Positions 33,728 to 43,065 of a DNA stretch of 64,000 bases are shown one piece after another. The translations under genes were made by a program, and so were the position numbers. The DNA is from GWE2-40-63 sp041664345 (GTDB lineage: Bacteria > Bacteroidota > Bacteroidia > Bacteroidales > SZUA-534). The stretch lies in contig JBAYKX010000027.1 in assembly GCA_041664345.1 (NCBI GenBank), positions 1 through 64,000 of the forward strand, written 5' to 3'. Each line of letters begins with the position of its first letter. Positions within the stretch are counted from its first letter, which is position 1. The notes below the pieces were generated by a model, which had not been told where the DNA came from, made no database searches, and was given only the letters and a program-made list of their open reading frames with translations.

Positions 33728-35234
33728 AACCTTCCTCCATTCTTTTCATCCGTAAATTGCGCTGTTGCTGGCTTCTGATGAATCCAATAATGACGATAAG
33801 CAAGATGGGCAACGAAAAATTCAGCCATTTCAGGAATGTTTTCCGTCCATCTTCCAATTGGTCGAGCGGGCGCGAGTTGATAACCTTGGTGCGCAGGTCA
33901 ATCAATCCGGTATCATCGCCCAAATAATCAATGGAATTCACCATTAAGTTCACATTGTCGGGGTTGTGCTGACGGGCTTGTTGGCCTTTGCCATTGATAG
34001 CAAAATCGCCATCGGCAATTACCACCATTTTTGAAAAGGTATTTCCTACAATATTTCCCTCAAACAGTCCACCAACAGGCAGTTTAGCCAACGGGAAATC
34101 CTGTTTGGTCCAGTTTTTTTGTATGTCGAAATACAAAGGGGAAGATAAGGTGCCCGCATTTTCAGAAGTAGTCAACAATGGGGTAAACTTAACCGCAGAA
34201 TCGCCCACATAAGTTAAGGTGCTCACAAATTGGGCAACTACTTGTTCCAGCCCTTTGGTGATGGAATGATCGGCAAAATTTGAGATAATGGGAATGTAAG
34301 GGAATTGAATCTGTGAAGTAAACGAAAAGGCTCCCTGTTGCTGTTGTACTCCAACAGTGGCACATTTTGCATCAATCACAAAATTATTTTCAACCATTAT
34401 TTTTTTGTTGGCCAACCAAGTTTCAAGTCCCGTGGTCAGCGATTCGCCGCGTTGCTCCTGAAGTTTGCCATCAACTCGGTTCATGGCAATATAAATTTTA
34501 CCTCCGTTGGCCAAAAACGCATCCATTTCCCTGAATTCTTCGGGTGCAATGGAGTCGGTAGGAGCAATGATAGCCAATGTTTTAACCCCTTTCAGGGCAT
34601 CGGTACCTGGAGTCAGTTTTATGGCGCGTGGTTGGTACAAAACGGTTAGCTCTGTCATGGCTTGTTGCATAGCCCCCAATTCCGGTTCGCCATGGCCCTG
34701 AAGAAAGGCTACCACCGGTTTGCTGGTTGCGGAAAGTTTTTTGATTCCCGACGATAAGGCATATTCCATGGCCGAACCGGGCTGCATGAATGGGATTACC
34801 TCGGTTTGTTCCCCTTTCTGGATAACCGCGCCAAGGAATGCTTTCTGCGTTTTCATCTGATCTTTTTCGCGAACGTTTATTTGTACGGGTTGAATGCCTT
34901 TGCTCATGGCCTCTTTTTCCTTTTCCTCATCGGCGCTGGGGTTAACAAATTCGTACATCACGTTATTTTTCGATATGTTTCGGTATTCCGTCAACAGTTC
35001 TTTAAAATCTTGCCTGGTTTTTGCAATATCGGGCGGAAGGTTTTCCGAAAAATAGGCCGTAATGGTAATGGTCTCATCCAAATTGCGAAGGATGTCCTTT
35101 GTTGCCTTGCTTAAGGTGTATCGGTTGTCTTCGGTCAAGTCGAGCCGCAGGAACAGCTTTTCGGACAATAAATTGACCAAAACCAGAGCCAATAACACAA
35201 ACAGTATATATAAACCGGCACTTTTTGCTTTCAT
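33720..35234 (-). CDS. gldG: GldG-type ABC transporter auxiliary protein
   Basis: 504 residues. An N-terminal helix (GLYILFVLLALVLVNLLSEKLF) is followed by LDLTEDNRYTLSKATKDIL, the hallmark of GldG/ABC-transporter auxiliary proteins, a large periplasmic domain with an IFT52-like fold (VVAFLQGHGEPELG; MNRVDGKLQEQRGES; VIADGDFAING), and a C-terminal helix (FSLPILLIVIIGFI) before a basic tail. In Flavobacterium johnsoniae GldA, F and G are needed for gliding. Here the gene lies 20 bp after the permease. Confidence 0.92.
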   Translation of the reverse strand: MKAKSAGLYILFVLLALVLVNLLSEKLFLRLDLTEDNRYTLSKATKDILRNLDETITITAYFSENLPPDIAKTRQDFKELLTEYRNISKNNVMYEFVNPSADEEKEKEAMSKGIQPVQINVREKDQMKTQKAFLGAVIQKGEQTEVIPFMQPGSAMEYALSSGIKKLSATSKPVVAFLQGHGEPELGAMQQAMTELTVLYQPRAIKLTPGTDALKGVKTLAIIAPTDSIAPEEFREMDAFLANGGKIYIAMNRVDGKLQEQRGESLTTGLETWLANKKIMVENNFVIDAKCATVGVQQQQGAFSFTSQIQFPYIPIISNFADHSITKGLEQVVAQFVSTLTYVGDSAVKFTPLLTTSENAGTLSSPLYFDIQKNWTKQDFPLAKLPVGGLFEGNIVGNTFSKMVVIADGDFAINGKGQQARQHNPDNVNLMVNSIDYLGDDTGLIDLRTKVINSRPLDQLEDGRKTFLKWLNFSLPILLIVIIGFIRSQQQRNLRMKRMEEGYV

Positions 35235-35254
35235 AGCTTATAAATTTTTAATTT

Positions 35255-35983
35255 TTACGATGTTTTCGATTTCAACGTCCTTTCAGCCAGAAAAAGACCT
35301 GCAACCGTTAATGAAATAAAATAGATCAAGTCTTTGGTATCAATAACCCCGCGGGTAATGCTATCGAAATGGGTATTCATGCTCAAATAGTAGAATACCT
35401 TGCCAAAAACGCCCGAAAAATGGCCTGCGAGAATTGTAAAGAATAAATGGAAGAAGATTCCCACTACCAACGAAATTAAAAAGCTTACAATTTGGTTATT
35501 CGATAAAGAACTGGCAAACAAACCGATACCCACATAAACACTGCTCATTAGAATCAATCCCAAATACCCACTTAACACAGCGCCGTGATCGATGCTACCG
35601 ATGTTGGCAATGGTAATGTAATAGGGGAGCGTTAGCACCAAGGCAATACCCACCAAAATCATAATGGCCAAGTATTTACCTACAACAATTTGTTGATGGC
35701 TGATGGGTTTGGTAAGCAGCAACTCAATGGTGCCCGACCGTGTCTCTTCGGCCAGCGAACGCATGGTTAATGCGGGTATCAAAATAAACAGCGTGATGTA
35801 TGCCACATAAAAGAAAACCTGCATTGAGGCTTGTCCCATCATAAAAACATCGGAATTGCCAATGCCGTAAATCCAGGTGAGCAATCCGCTGAACACCAGG
35901 AAAAGTACTAATAAAATGTATGCCATCAGGGAATCGAAGTTCGATTTTAGCTCCTGTTTGGCAATTATCCATATTGGTCTCAT
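35255..35983 (-). CDS. gldF: GldF-type ABC-2 permease
   Basis: 242 residues with about six hydrophobic helices (for example LMAYILLVLFLVFSGLLTW, AYITLFILIPALTMRSLAEE). MRSLAEETRSGTIELLLTKPI is the ABC-2 permease signature (quoted in parts), where E-E-x-G-T-x-E-L-L faces the ATPase. It forms the transmembrane part of the complex with the upstream GldA-like ATPase. It lies 27 bp after gldA and 20 bp before gldG. Confidence 0.92.
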   Translation of the reverse strand: MRPIWIIAKQELKSNFDSLMAYILLVLFLVFSGLLTWIYGIGNSDVFMMGQASMQVFFYVAYITLFILIPALTMRSLAEETRSGTIELLLTKPISHQQIVVGKYLAIMILVGIALVLTLPYYITIANIGSIDHGAVLSGYLGLILMSSVYVGIGLFASSLSNNQIVSFLISLVVGIFFHLFFTILAGHFSGVFGKVFYYLSMNTHFDSITRGVIDTKDLIYFISLTVAGLFLAERTLKSKTS

Positions 35984-36010
35984 AGTTATTTTTTTACTGT
36001 TACTATTTAG

Positions 36011-36937
36011 TTACTTCATAGTCAATTCCCTGAAAATGTCTTCCAGCTTGGTTTCCACTGGCGTCATTTGGGTAAGGGTCCAGCCATTGTCCACGCAAAG
36101 TTTGAATATTTCCCTTTTCGACGAAGCTCCGGGTTTGCCCTGAACCTCAATTATATCACTGCCGGTTGTACTGTCAACTAAAGCCACGCTTGGCAAGGCC
36201 TGCAATGCTTTTATGGCTTGGTTGCGGTCGGCATCTTCAATTACCACTTTCAACAATTCGCCGCCTTTTTCGGCTTTGCGCAGTTCCTGGGCGGTTCCGT
36301 TGGCCACAATTTTTCCTTTGTTAATAATCAAAATACGGTCGCACGTGGCTTCCACCTCGGCCAAAATGTGTGAACTGAGGATTACCGTTTTTTCGCGCCC
36401 AATTTTTTTAATCAGCTCACGGATTTCTACAATCTGGTTCGGATCAAGACCTGTTGTAGGCTCATCAAGTATGAGCACTTGCGGATCGTGAATCAAAGCC
36501 TGCGCCAAACCCACCCGTTGGCGGTAGCCTTTGGAGAGTTCGTTGATGCGTTTGTGCTTTTCGCCTTCTAGGCCGCAAACCCTTACCATTTCAAGGATTC
36601 GGTCTTTAATTTTTTCTTTCTTTATCCCTTGGAGTTCGGCCACATAGTGCAAATAATCAATTACGGGCATCTCCGGGTATAAAGAATTATGCTCGGGCAA
36701 ATAACCGATTGATTTTTTAATCTGTTCCTGATCGTTCCAAATGGAATAATTTCCAATGGTAATCTCACCATCGGTGGGGGTTAGGTAACTGGTGATGGCT
36801 TTCATGGTGGTGGTTTTACCGGCACCGTTGGGCCCCAGGAAACCAAGGATTTCACCTGTTTTAACCTCAAACGAGATATTATCCACCGCGCGTTGCGGGC
36901 CATACCTCTTGGTCAGGTTTTTAACTACAATATCCAT
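36011..36937 (-). CDS. gldA: GldA-type ABC transporter ATPase
   Basis: 308 residues. Walker A is GPNGAGKTT near 35-43, the signature is LSKGYRQRVGLAQAL and Walker B is VLILDEPTTGLDP; SSHILAEVEATCD holds the switch His. The C-terminal extension (DADRNQAIKALQALPSVALVD) is standard for this subfamily. It energises the permease encoded next. The whole gldA-gldF-gldG-DUF4340 operon reads on the minus strand. Presence of these genes does not by itself prove gliding. Confidence 0.93.
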   Translation of the reverse strand: MDIVVKNLTKRYGPQRAVDNISFEVKTGEILGFLGPNGAGKTTTMKAITSYLTPTDGEITIGNYSIWNDQEQIKKSIGYLPEHNSLYPEMPVIDYLHYVAELQGIKKEKIKDRILEMVRVCGLEGEKHKRINELSKGYRQRVGLAQALIHDPQVLILDEPTTGLDPNQIVEIRELIKKIGREKTVILSSHILAEVEATCDRILIINKGKIVANGTAQELRKAEKGGELLKVVIEDADRNQAIKALQALPSVALVDSTTGSDIIEVQGKPGASSKREIFKLCVDNGWTLTQMTPVETKLEDIFRELTMK

Positions 36938-36992
36938 ACGTTGTTGGCAGTTATGGTTTATACTATTGTTATTTTGATAATAGTTGCGGCCA

Positions 36993-37000
36993 CAAATATA
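36993..37000 (-). promoter_or_regulatory. -7 element of the gldA operon
   Basis: Minus-strand TATATTTG, an exact match to TAnnTTTG, 56 nt before the gldA start. No clear TTG lies 17-21 bp upstream. Confidence 0.45.
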
Positions 37001-37053
37001 GAAAGCGGGTAGTTATCGAAAAACAGGGAAAACGTTAAAGTTGTGTTAAAAGC

Positions 37054-37100
37054 AATTAACAATTATCAATTAACAATGAGTAATTAACAATGAGTAATTA
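37054..37100. repeat. Short AT-rich tandem repeat
   Basis: aattaacaatgagt occurs twice in tandem (37068-37081 and 37082-37095), preceded by related caattaac stretches. Confidence 0.6.
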
Positions 37101-37162
37101 AATTTGGGATATACATCTGTTACCACCAATCCAAAAAGACAATCACGGTAGAGAACTGAATA

Positions 37163-37507
37163 ATGTATATTAGCAAAAAAAATGAAATGATTGGAACGGA
37201 TAAGATATCAGAAATAATTAATAAAATAGCTTTTGGGTTTAATCTAGAAAAGATTATTCTTTTTGGTTCGTCTGCAACCGGAAATCCCAATGAAGATAGT
37301 GACTTGGATTTGTTTGTAATTAAAGATACTGATTTACCCAGACCACAGAGAACAGTGCTTGTAAGAAAAATGATTTATGGTTCTAAGGTTCCTATTGATT
37401 TGATTGTTTATTCACCAAAGGAGATAGATGATTCAAAGGAAAATAAATTTGGATTCGTATATGAAGTGCTAAAAACAGGAAAGACTTTATATGAGCGGGC
37501 AAGTTGA
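37163..37507 (+). CDS. MNT-type minimal nucleotidyltransferase
   Basis: 114 residues (or 106 from the second Met). ILFGSSATGNPNEDSDLDLF gives the G-S pair (35-36) and the D-x-D metal ligands Asp47 and Asp49, and PIDLIVY gives the third acidic residue, Asp79. This is the fold of MntA, the antitoxin of HEPN/MNT pairs that AMPylates its HEPN RNase partner. A HEPN gene would be expected to overlap the end, and only a 28-residue start remains there. Confidence 0.88.
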   Translation: MYISKKNEMIGTDKISEIINKIAFGFNLEKIILFGSSATGNPNEDSDLDLFVIKDTDLPRPQRTVLVRKMIYGSKVPIDLIVYSPKEIDDSKENKFGFVYEVLKTGKTLYERAS

Positions 37508-37577
37508 TGAAATAGATAATGGAGTAGTAAATGAGACCATGATTTGGGGACAGCAACTATTCGAAAATTTCGAATAG
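37491..37577 (+). pseudogene. Possible truncated HEPN partner
   Basis: ATG 37491 overlaps the MNT stop by 17 nt and reads MSGQVDEIDNGVVNETMIWG, then stops after 28 codons at TAG 37575. The position and overlap are those of a HEPN toxin gene, but there is too little sequence to prove homology, and no R-x4-6-H motif remains. Confidence 0.3.
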
Positions 37578-37788
37578 TTGTCGACTCGTTTTGTTCGGTC
37601 GATTTATAAATCTCTTTAATATGATAATTAATAGTATTCACTTCAACCTCAAAAAGCACGGAAATCAATTTCTGTGAAAGCCATACTTTTTCGTCTTCAA
37701 TGCGTACCTCAATGGTATTTTCACCGGCTTGTTTTGTAAAGACAAGGAATTCGGCAGTACTGTTGCGTATTTGCAGTTTCTTGCTCAT
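37552..37788 (-). pseudogene. Truncated RhuM-family gene
   Basis: The first 79 codons (MSKKLQIRNSTAEFLVFTKQ, GENTIEVRIEDEKVWLSQKL, TINYHIKEIY, TIRNFRIVA) match the N-terminus of RhuM-family proteins, which are normally over 300 residues. Homology stops at about 37551, and the frame then runs into the antisense of the MNT gene. RhuM proteins are associated with pathogenicity islands and mobile DNA, and their molecular role is not established. Confidence 0.8.
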
Positions 37789-37883
37789 AAAATATCTATT
37801 TTGACTTTAGCCAATTATCTGTATCAAATACTAACAATTTGCATTAATTTATATTTATAATTTTCGCACTATATTTCGAATAA

Positions 37884-38867
37884 TTACTCAACAAGTATTG
37901 ATTCGGCGCTGCTAAAATAATTGTTTTCCAAATCAAATTTTTTGTCATCTATCCAATAGCAGGCAATATATCTACTATTTGCATTAGAAATACAATATCC
38001 AGAAACATAAACATTTGTGTTTTCAATATCAATTCCTGTTCCCCAAGTGATTTTTCCTTCCAAAGGATACAAATCACTATTAATTAAATAAAAACCTGTA
38101 GTATCTTCGTGTTGGGGGGAAGGATATCTATGCCCAGTACAATAAATATTGCTATTAACATACATATCCGCAATAAATCCATCACCAAATTCATTAATTT
38201 GTCCATTTACCCAATAACAAGCTTTATCTTTATGTTCATAGTATTCTCTACTACCTGCAACATAAACATCCCCATGATTTATTTCAATATCAAAAGCCAT
38301 ACAATTATATCCTAACACATACCTTTTATTATCAATCCAATATCCTGATTCAGGACTTCGGTCGGCTAAATACAAGGTGTTATTTACATATTTAATCGAA
38401 CTTATTTCGCTATAACCCAATATAAAATATGATGACAAATCTGTTTTTTTACCGTTTACCCAATAGCAAGCCCCATCAGGAGTTTTTCCACTAACATAAA
38501 TTGAATCGTTTTGCACAAAAATTGAATATGCCTCACCTGCTTCAAGGACATGTATTTCTGATTTTTTCTAGTAACAAGCAACAGGTCCGGTATCTGTGTA
38601 TAATCGACCAGCAATATATACCTGATCGTTATTTACGAATAATTCATAAGCATCTGAAAACTTAGCATTAAGATTAGGTAAATCAAAACGTTGCGAATTC
38701 ACCCAATAACAGGCTTGATATTTTTCATAAAAATTGGATGCGTCGCCATCCAAAGCAATTTTGCCACATATATAAATTTTTGGATTTAATTCAGTATTGT
38801 CTTTTTTACAGCTAATAGTATGTGCAAATAAAATAGTAGCAATTGGAAGCAAATAAATTCTACTCAT
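37884..38867 (-). pseudogene. Repeat lipoprotein interrupted by an amber stop
   Basis: The start MSRIYLLPIATILFAHTISC gives a lipoprotein signal with Cys20. The protein would be about 327 residues made of roughly 45-residue units ending in ACYWVN(G/S)xxxDL, followed by a YVxxNxxYVxG strand pair, probably a propeller. At 38570-38568 a TAG stands after GPVACY, where every other unit has Trp, and the frame continues KKSEIHVLEAGEAYSIFV. TGG to TAG explains it. I do not recognise a function; such proteins resemble the uncharacterised lipoproteins that display repeated propeller blades. Confidence 0.8.
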
Positions 38868-38931
38868 TTTCTAAATGATTATTTAATTGAACAATAAATA
38901 TTTAATTAATTAAATTGAAATTTTAACTATT

Positions 38932-41180
38932 TCAATCGCTCAAATATTTATCCATTAACCCAATGAGTTTTTTGGTTTTAATGGGTTTGGCAATAAAATC
39001 GTTGCAGCCGGCATCGAGGGCTTTCACTACGTCGTCGTACATGGCATAGGCCGTTTGGGCAATGATGGGGATTTTTTTGTTAAAAGTCCTAATTTCCGTA
39101 GTGGCATCATACCCGTTCATGCCCGGGAGTTGAATATCCATGAGCACTAAATCGAATGGTTGGCCACTCTTTACCGTTTCAATGGCTTTCAAACCATTGA
39201 CAGCGCGGGTTAAATCGAGTTCATATTTTTTAAGTATTTCAACCAGCAAATCGTAATTTTCGTTGGTATCTTCTACAATCAGTACTTTTTTGCCTTTCCA
39301 AGTAAGGTGTTCTGTCTCCATTTTTGATTGCAGTAGTGATTTCTCAATCATGGCCTTGTGGGTAAAACAGAAGGTAGAACCGGTTCCTGGTGACGATAAG
39401 CACCAGATGATGCCACCCAATGTTTCTACATTTTTTTGAGCAATGCTGAGCCCAAGTCCGGCATGGTTTTCTTTATTTATGGACACAAACGGGTTAAATA
39501 TAAGCTCCGTGTTTTCCGGTTCTATTCCAATACCGGTATCTTTAATAAAAAACACGATTTCATTTTCATTATAAATGTCGTATCCAATTTCAATTTTACC
39601 ATTTACGGTAGCCTCAATAGCATTTTCAAGAAGCAGGAACAAGGTGTTATTCAATAATGCTTCATCGGTGAAAATAGAAATGTCGTGAACCGGAAGAATA
39701 ATGTTGGCATCCAGTTTATTTGCCTGAATAAGGGAAGTATTGGTTTCAAAAAAGTCTTTTAGTAATTTATTCACAAACAGATTTCGCGGGGAAAAATTCT
39801 CCTGAGCATGCCCGTATTGAGTCCAATCGGCGATGCGTAATATGGGTTTCAGGCAGCTTTCGGCATCGGGGGGCACATTGTGCGCTGTGCACAGCTTGCT
39901 GCACCATTGCCTGAGTTGTTTTGATATTTAAAATTTTCTTGAATCAGGTTCTGTTTCTCCTCTTTAAGGTTGCGCTCAACTTGCTTAATTTGTGTAATAT
40001 CGCGCGATACATTCAATACCGAATCAACCGTTCCATCTTTGGCCAATTCGGGTACCATGTGGGCTTGAAATACTTTAGTATCTGTTTTTGTGGGTAAGCG
40101 GAATTCAAATTTCAACGTCCGGCCGGTGCGGAACACTTCTAAATGCATTTCCTCTAAAAACGATACCAAATCGGGTTCCAAATCCAGTTCCAAGTTATTA
40201 CGACCAATAAACTGGTTGATTGGGATTCCGGTAAGCGTTTCAAATGTTTGGTTGACATACAAATAGGTTAAGTCCTTATTATAACGGGTTATCAGATCAG
40301 GAGAGTTCTCGGCAAGCATCCTGAAATCAGTCTGACTTTTGCGCAAGGCTTGTTCAATCCGTTTGCGGGCCGTAACATCCGAAGTTATTATATAGGTACT
40401 CTGCTTACCATCGGTTCTTTTTGATAGGGTATAATTGTTTTTAATACATTTTTCAACCCCTAATTTGGTGCTTATCCAAAATTCAAAACTATGGATGCCT
40501 TGGGTCGATTCTTTCAATTTTTCTTTGAATGCCCTCAAGCGATCTTTTTCAAATTCCAATGCCATTCCAAACTCATCCATATCACGCATTTCATCTTTGC
40601 TGAATCCGGTTATTTGGCAAATGCTTGAATTAATAAACACCTTCTTTTCATCTTCAATAATTACAATACCTTCGGCAATATTTTCGGCCATCTGCAAAAA
40701 GCGGTATTCACTTTGTCGCAAAGCCTCCACTACTTTTTGCTGATTACCTATGCTGCGCTGAAATACGATTAAATGATAGCTTATACTATCGTTAAAACAA
40801 TAGATGGTAATTTCAGATGAAATAGCGGTTCCATTTTTATCTTTTACATGTGATAAAAATATTGCACTTTCCATAGGAATTAGCGATGTACTGAATTTGA
40901 AGTACTGTTCCATGGAATTAAAAAGTCCTAAATCAATGGGTGACATGTTTTCAATTTCTTGCTGGGAATATTTTACTAATTCCACACCACTCTTATTTAC
41001 TTTTCTAATTCTAGGAATGTTATCCTGCTTATTGGCGATAATTACAAAAGCAGGCTGCTTTACCGCATCAAATAAAAAATCGAAACTGAATAGCTCAGGG
41101 ATTTGACTATTCCGTAAACTCAGGTTTTCCTTTTCTAATTCTTCAAATGTCAACATCACTTTTTTATCTTTATTTTCCAT
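38932..41180 (-). CDS. Hybrid histidine kinase: three PAS domains, HATPase and receiver (frame break near 39928)
   Basis: Treated as one gene. Residues 1-430 hold three PAS domains (about 25-140, 150-280, 285-405; ITSDVTARKRIEQAL and VSRDITQIKQVERNL are PAC ends). Adding one A to the AAA run opposite 39927-39929 continues the frame as KISKQLRQWCSKLC into PPDAESCLKP and a HATPase domain (NTLFLLLENAIEATVNGKIE in parts; DTGIGIEPEN; GLGLSIAQKNVE; GTGSTFCF), then a receiver domain (VLIVEDTNEN, LVLMDIQLPGMNGYD, DFIAKPIK). A clear HisKA H-box (SHEIRTPL type) is not visible, so the phosphotransfer helix is degenerate or scrambled by the break. The gene starts 19 bp after the isoaspartyl peptidase gene. 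Confidence 0.78.
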
Positions 41181-41199
41181 AGTTTATTGTTCCTAATTC

Positions 41200-42249
41200 T
41201 TAATTCTGAAATAACCAAACGTTAGGTTCCCCGTTTTTTAAATAGGAGCCCCTCATCATACTTAACGTATTGAAACTCATGCTTACTGTTCCTTTTTTAT
41301 CAATTCCAATAACACCGCCTTTTCCACCAACCTTTTCTAAATCATTTATTGCATCATTCGCTGCATCAGTAAGGTTTTGTTTCTTGTATTTAATTCGGGC
41401 TGCAATGTCGTAAGCCACTGTATATCGTATAAAATACTCCCCATGCCCGGTAGCTGAAATAGCACAAGTTTGGTTGTCGGCATAAGTTCCAGCACCAACA
41501 ATGGGAGAATCGCCCACTCGTCCGTACATTTTATTGGTCATTCCACCGGTTGAAGTTCCAGCGGCTAAATTTCCATATTTATCCAATACTACACATCCTA
41601 CCGTTCCCATTTTTTCATCTGCCATACTTTTTTGAAGCTTCTGCCACTGCTTTTCGGTATAAAAATAATCGGTTGAAACCATTTCCAGTTTATTGTTTTG
41701 GGCAAATTCTTCGGCACCCTCACCAATTAATAAAACATGTTTTGAATGTTCCAATACGCAAAGTGCTGCTTTTATGGGATTCTTTATATGCGAAACCCCG
41801 GCGACTGCACCGGTCATTTTTGTTTTTCCATCCATAATACATGCATCCAATTCATTCGTACCTTTATGCGTGAAAACAGCGCCTTTTCCAGCGTTAAATA
41901 AAGGGGAATCTTCCAATAGTTCAATAACAGCACTAACAATTTGCAGTGCGGAATCGCCTTTTTCTATGTTGGCCATCCCAATTTTTAACGCCTCGTACAA
42001 TTTCGATTCATATTCAGCAACCAATTCCGCATTAAAATCAATTTTGGTGTAATCACCTGCGCCACCATGAATAACCAGTCCATAAGTTGTTAACGTCTTT
42101 TCTGTAGTATCTTGATATTCAGTTTTCTGTGTAATAGTTATTTCTTTATCATCCGGAGTGTTAATCCGTTTAACAAACTGTATTAATATATAGGGAATTA
42201 AAAATAGAACAAGAATGAATAAGATGGGTTTTATATTGTTGAATTTCAT
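41200..42249 (-). CDS. Isoaspartyl peptidase / plant-type L-asparaginase
   Basis: 349 residues. An N-terminal signal anchor (ILFILVLFLIPYILIQFV) places it in the periplasm. YGLVIHGGAGDYTKI opens the Ntn-hydrolase domain. The autocleavage site is the Thr in MGTVGCVVLDKYGN near residue 215, which becomes the N-terminal nucleophile of the beta chain. GTSTGGMTNKMYGRVGDSPI and ATGHGEYFIRY line the active site. It removes isoaspartyl damage from peptides or releases aspartate from beta-aspartyl peptides. The PAS kinase gene follows by 19 bp. Confidence 0.93.
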   Translation of the reverse strand: MKFNNIKPILFILVLFLIPYILIQFVKRINTPDDKEITITQKTEYQDTTEKTLTTYGLVIHGGAGDYTKIDFNAELVAEYESKLYEALKIGMANIEKGDSALQIVSAVIELLEDSPLFNAGKGAVFTHKGTNELDACIMDGKTKMTGAVAGVSHIKNPIKAALCVLEHSKHVLLIGEGAEEFAQNNKLEMVSTDYFYTEKQWQKLQKSMADEKMGTVGCVVLDKYGNLAAGTSTGGMTNKMYGRVGDSPIVGAGTYADNQTCAISATGHGEYFIRYTVAYDIAARIKYKKQNLTDAANDAINDLEKVGGKGGVIGIDKKGTVSMSFNTLSMMRGSYLKNGEPNVWLFQN

Positions 42250-42279
42250 GTTTCAATAGGTATTTTTGTGAGCCATATA

Positions 42280-42287
42280 CAAAAATA
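42280..42287 (-). promoter_or_regulatory. Candidate -7 element for the peptidase/kinase pair
   Basis: Minus-strand TATTTTTG, exact TAnnTTTG, 30 nt before the peptidase start; no convincing -33. Confidence 0.4.
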
Positions 42288-42394
42288 AGAAAGTTCACTT
42301 CTTAAAAAACCGATCTTGAAAAATAAAACATTTTTAGGTAACAGAATGTATCATTGTTATAGAGCAAACAGTTTGGCAACAGCAATAAAAGGGT

Positions 42395-42545
42395 TGCAGG
42401 GTGACAAGGTATAAAGGTAGCAAGGTAGCAAGGTAACAAGGTTACAGGGTTGCAGGCCGCTGGTTACTGGTTTCTAATTTCTAATCTCATGTCTCATATC
42501 TCAAATCTCATATCTCATATCTCAAATCTCATGTCTCTAATCTCT
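42395..42545. repeat. Low-complexity repeat tract
   Basis: Starts with gcaaggtag/acaaggtt-type 8-9 nt repeats and continues as degenerate ctcatatctcaaat repeats. It fills most of the 397-bp gap 42250-42646, which otherwise shows nothing clear. Confidence 0.6.
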
Positions 42546-42646
42546 ATCATTAAAGAACAATTTCATGGATTCTCTGTTTTTAATGGATTTATAGGCTGGG
42601 TTTTAACCAATTTTTAATATTTTTAACTTTTTAATCAAATTATACG

Positions 42647-43030
42647 ATGCAAAGGATTTATTTATTTTTTATTGGAGGGTTGGTAATCCTAATGTTTTTA
42701 TTGCTTTGGGGATGTACATTCAACAGCGAAGAGGAGTACTTCGAAAAAACCGAATGCGACACTACCGGATTGGTTTATGAGGATTTGACTTATATTTTTA
42801 CCGATGTTTGTGCCAGATGCCATTATCAGGGAAATCCTTACCGGTCAGATATTGTTATGGATTCTTATGAAGCGATTAAAACCTCAATAAATACCGGACT
42901 GGTAATCCCAGCAATCCATCACGAAGGGGATTTGACACCTATGCCCTATAAAGAGCCCAAACTTTCCGATTGCAATAGAGACAAAATTGAGGCATGGGTT
43001 GAAGCTGGTATGCCAAAGAGGGCAAAGTAA
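42647..43030 (+). CDS. c-type cytochrome-domain lipoprotein
   Basis: 127 residues. The signal ends in a lipobox (LLLWGC) near residue 23. The single heme motif is CARCH in TDVCARCHYQGNPYRSD, and MPYKEPKLSDC later supplies a candidate Met ligand. Such small Planctomycete-type cytochrome c domains sit on outer-membrane lipoproteins. First of a four-gene operon (gap 35 bp to the next). Confidence 0.85.
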   Translation: MQRIYLFFIGGLVILMFLLLWGCTFNSEEEYFEKTECDTTGLVYEDLTYIFTDVCARCHYQGNPYRSDIVMDSYEAIKTSINTGLVIPAIHHEGDLTPMPYKEPKLSDCNRDKIEAWVEAGMPKRAK

Positions 43031-43065
43031 TCAAGTGTATCACGGATTCAATTAATACAAAATCA

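Noticed and set aside
37554..37580. 13-bp perfect inverted repeat (caactattcgaaa / tttcgaatagttg)
   Set aside because: It falls in the RhuM coding frame (T-T-I-R-N-F-R-I-V-A) and arises from conserved codons, so it is probably incidental rather than a binding site.
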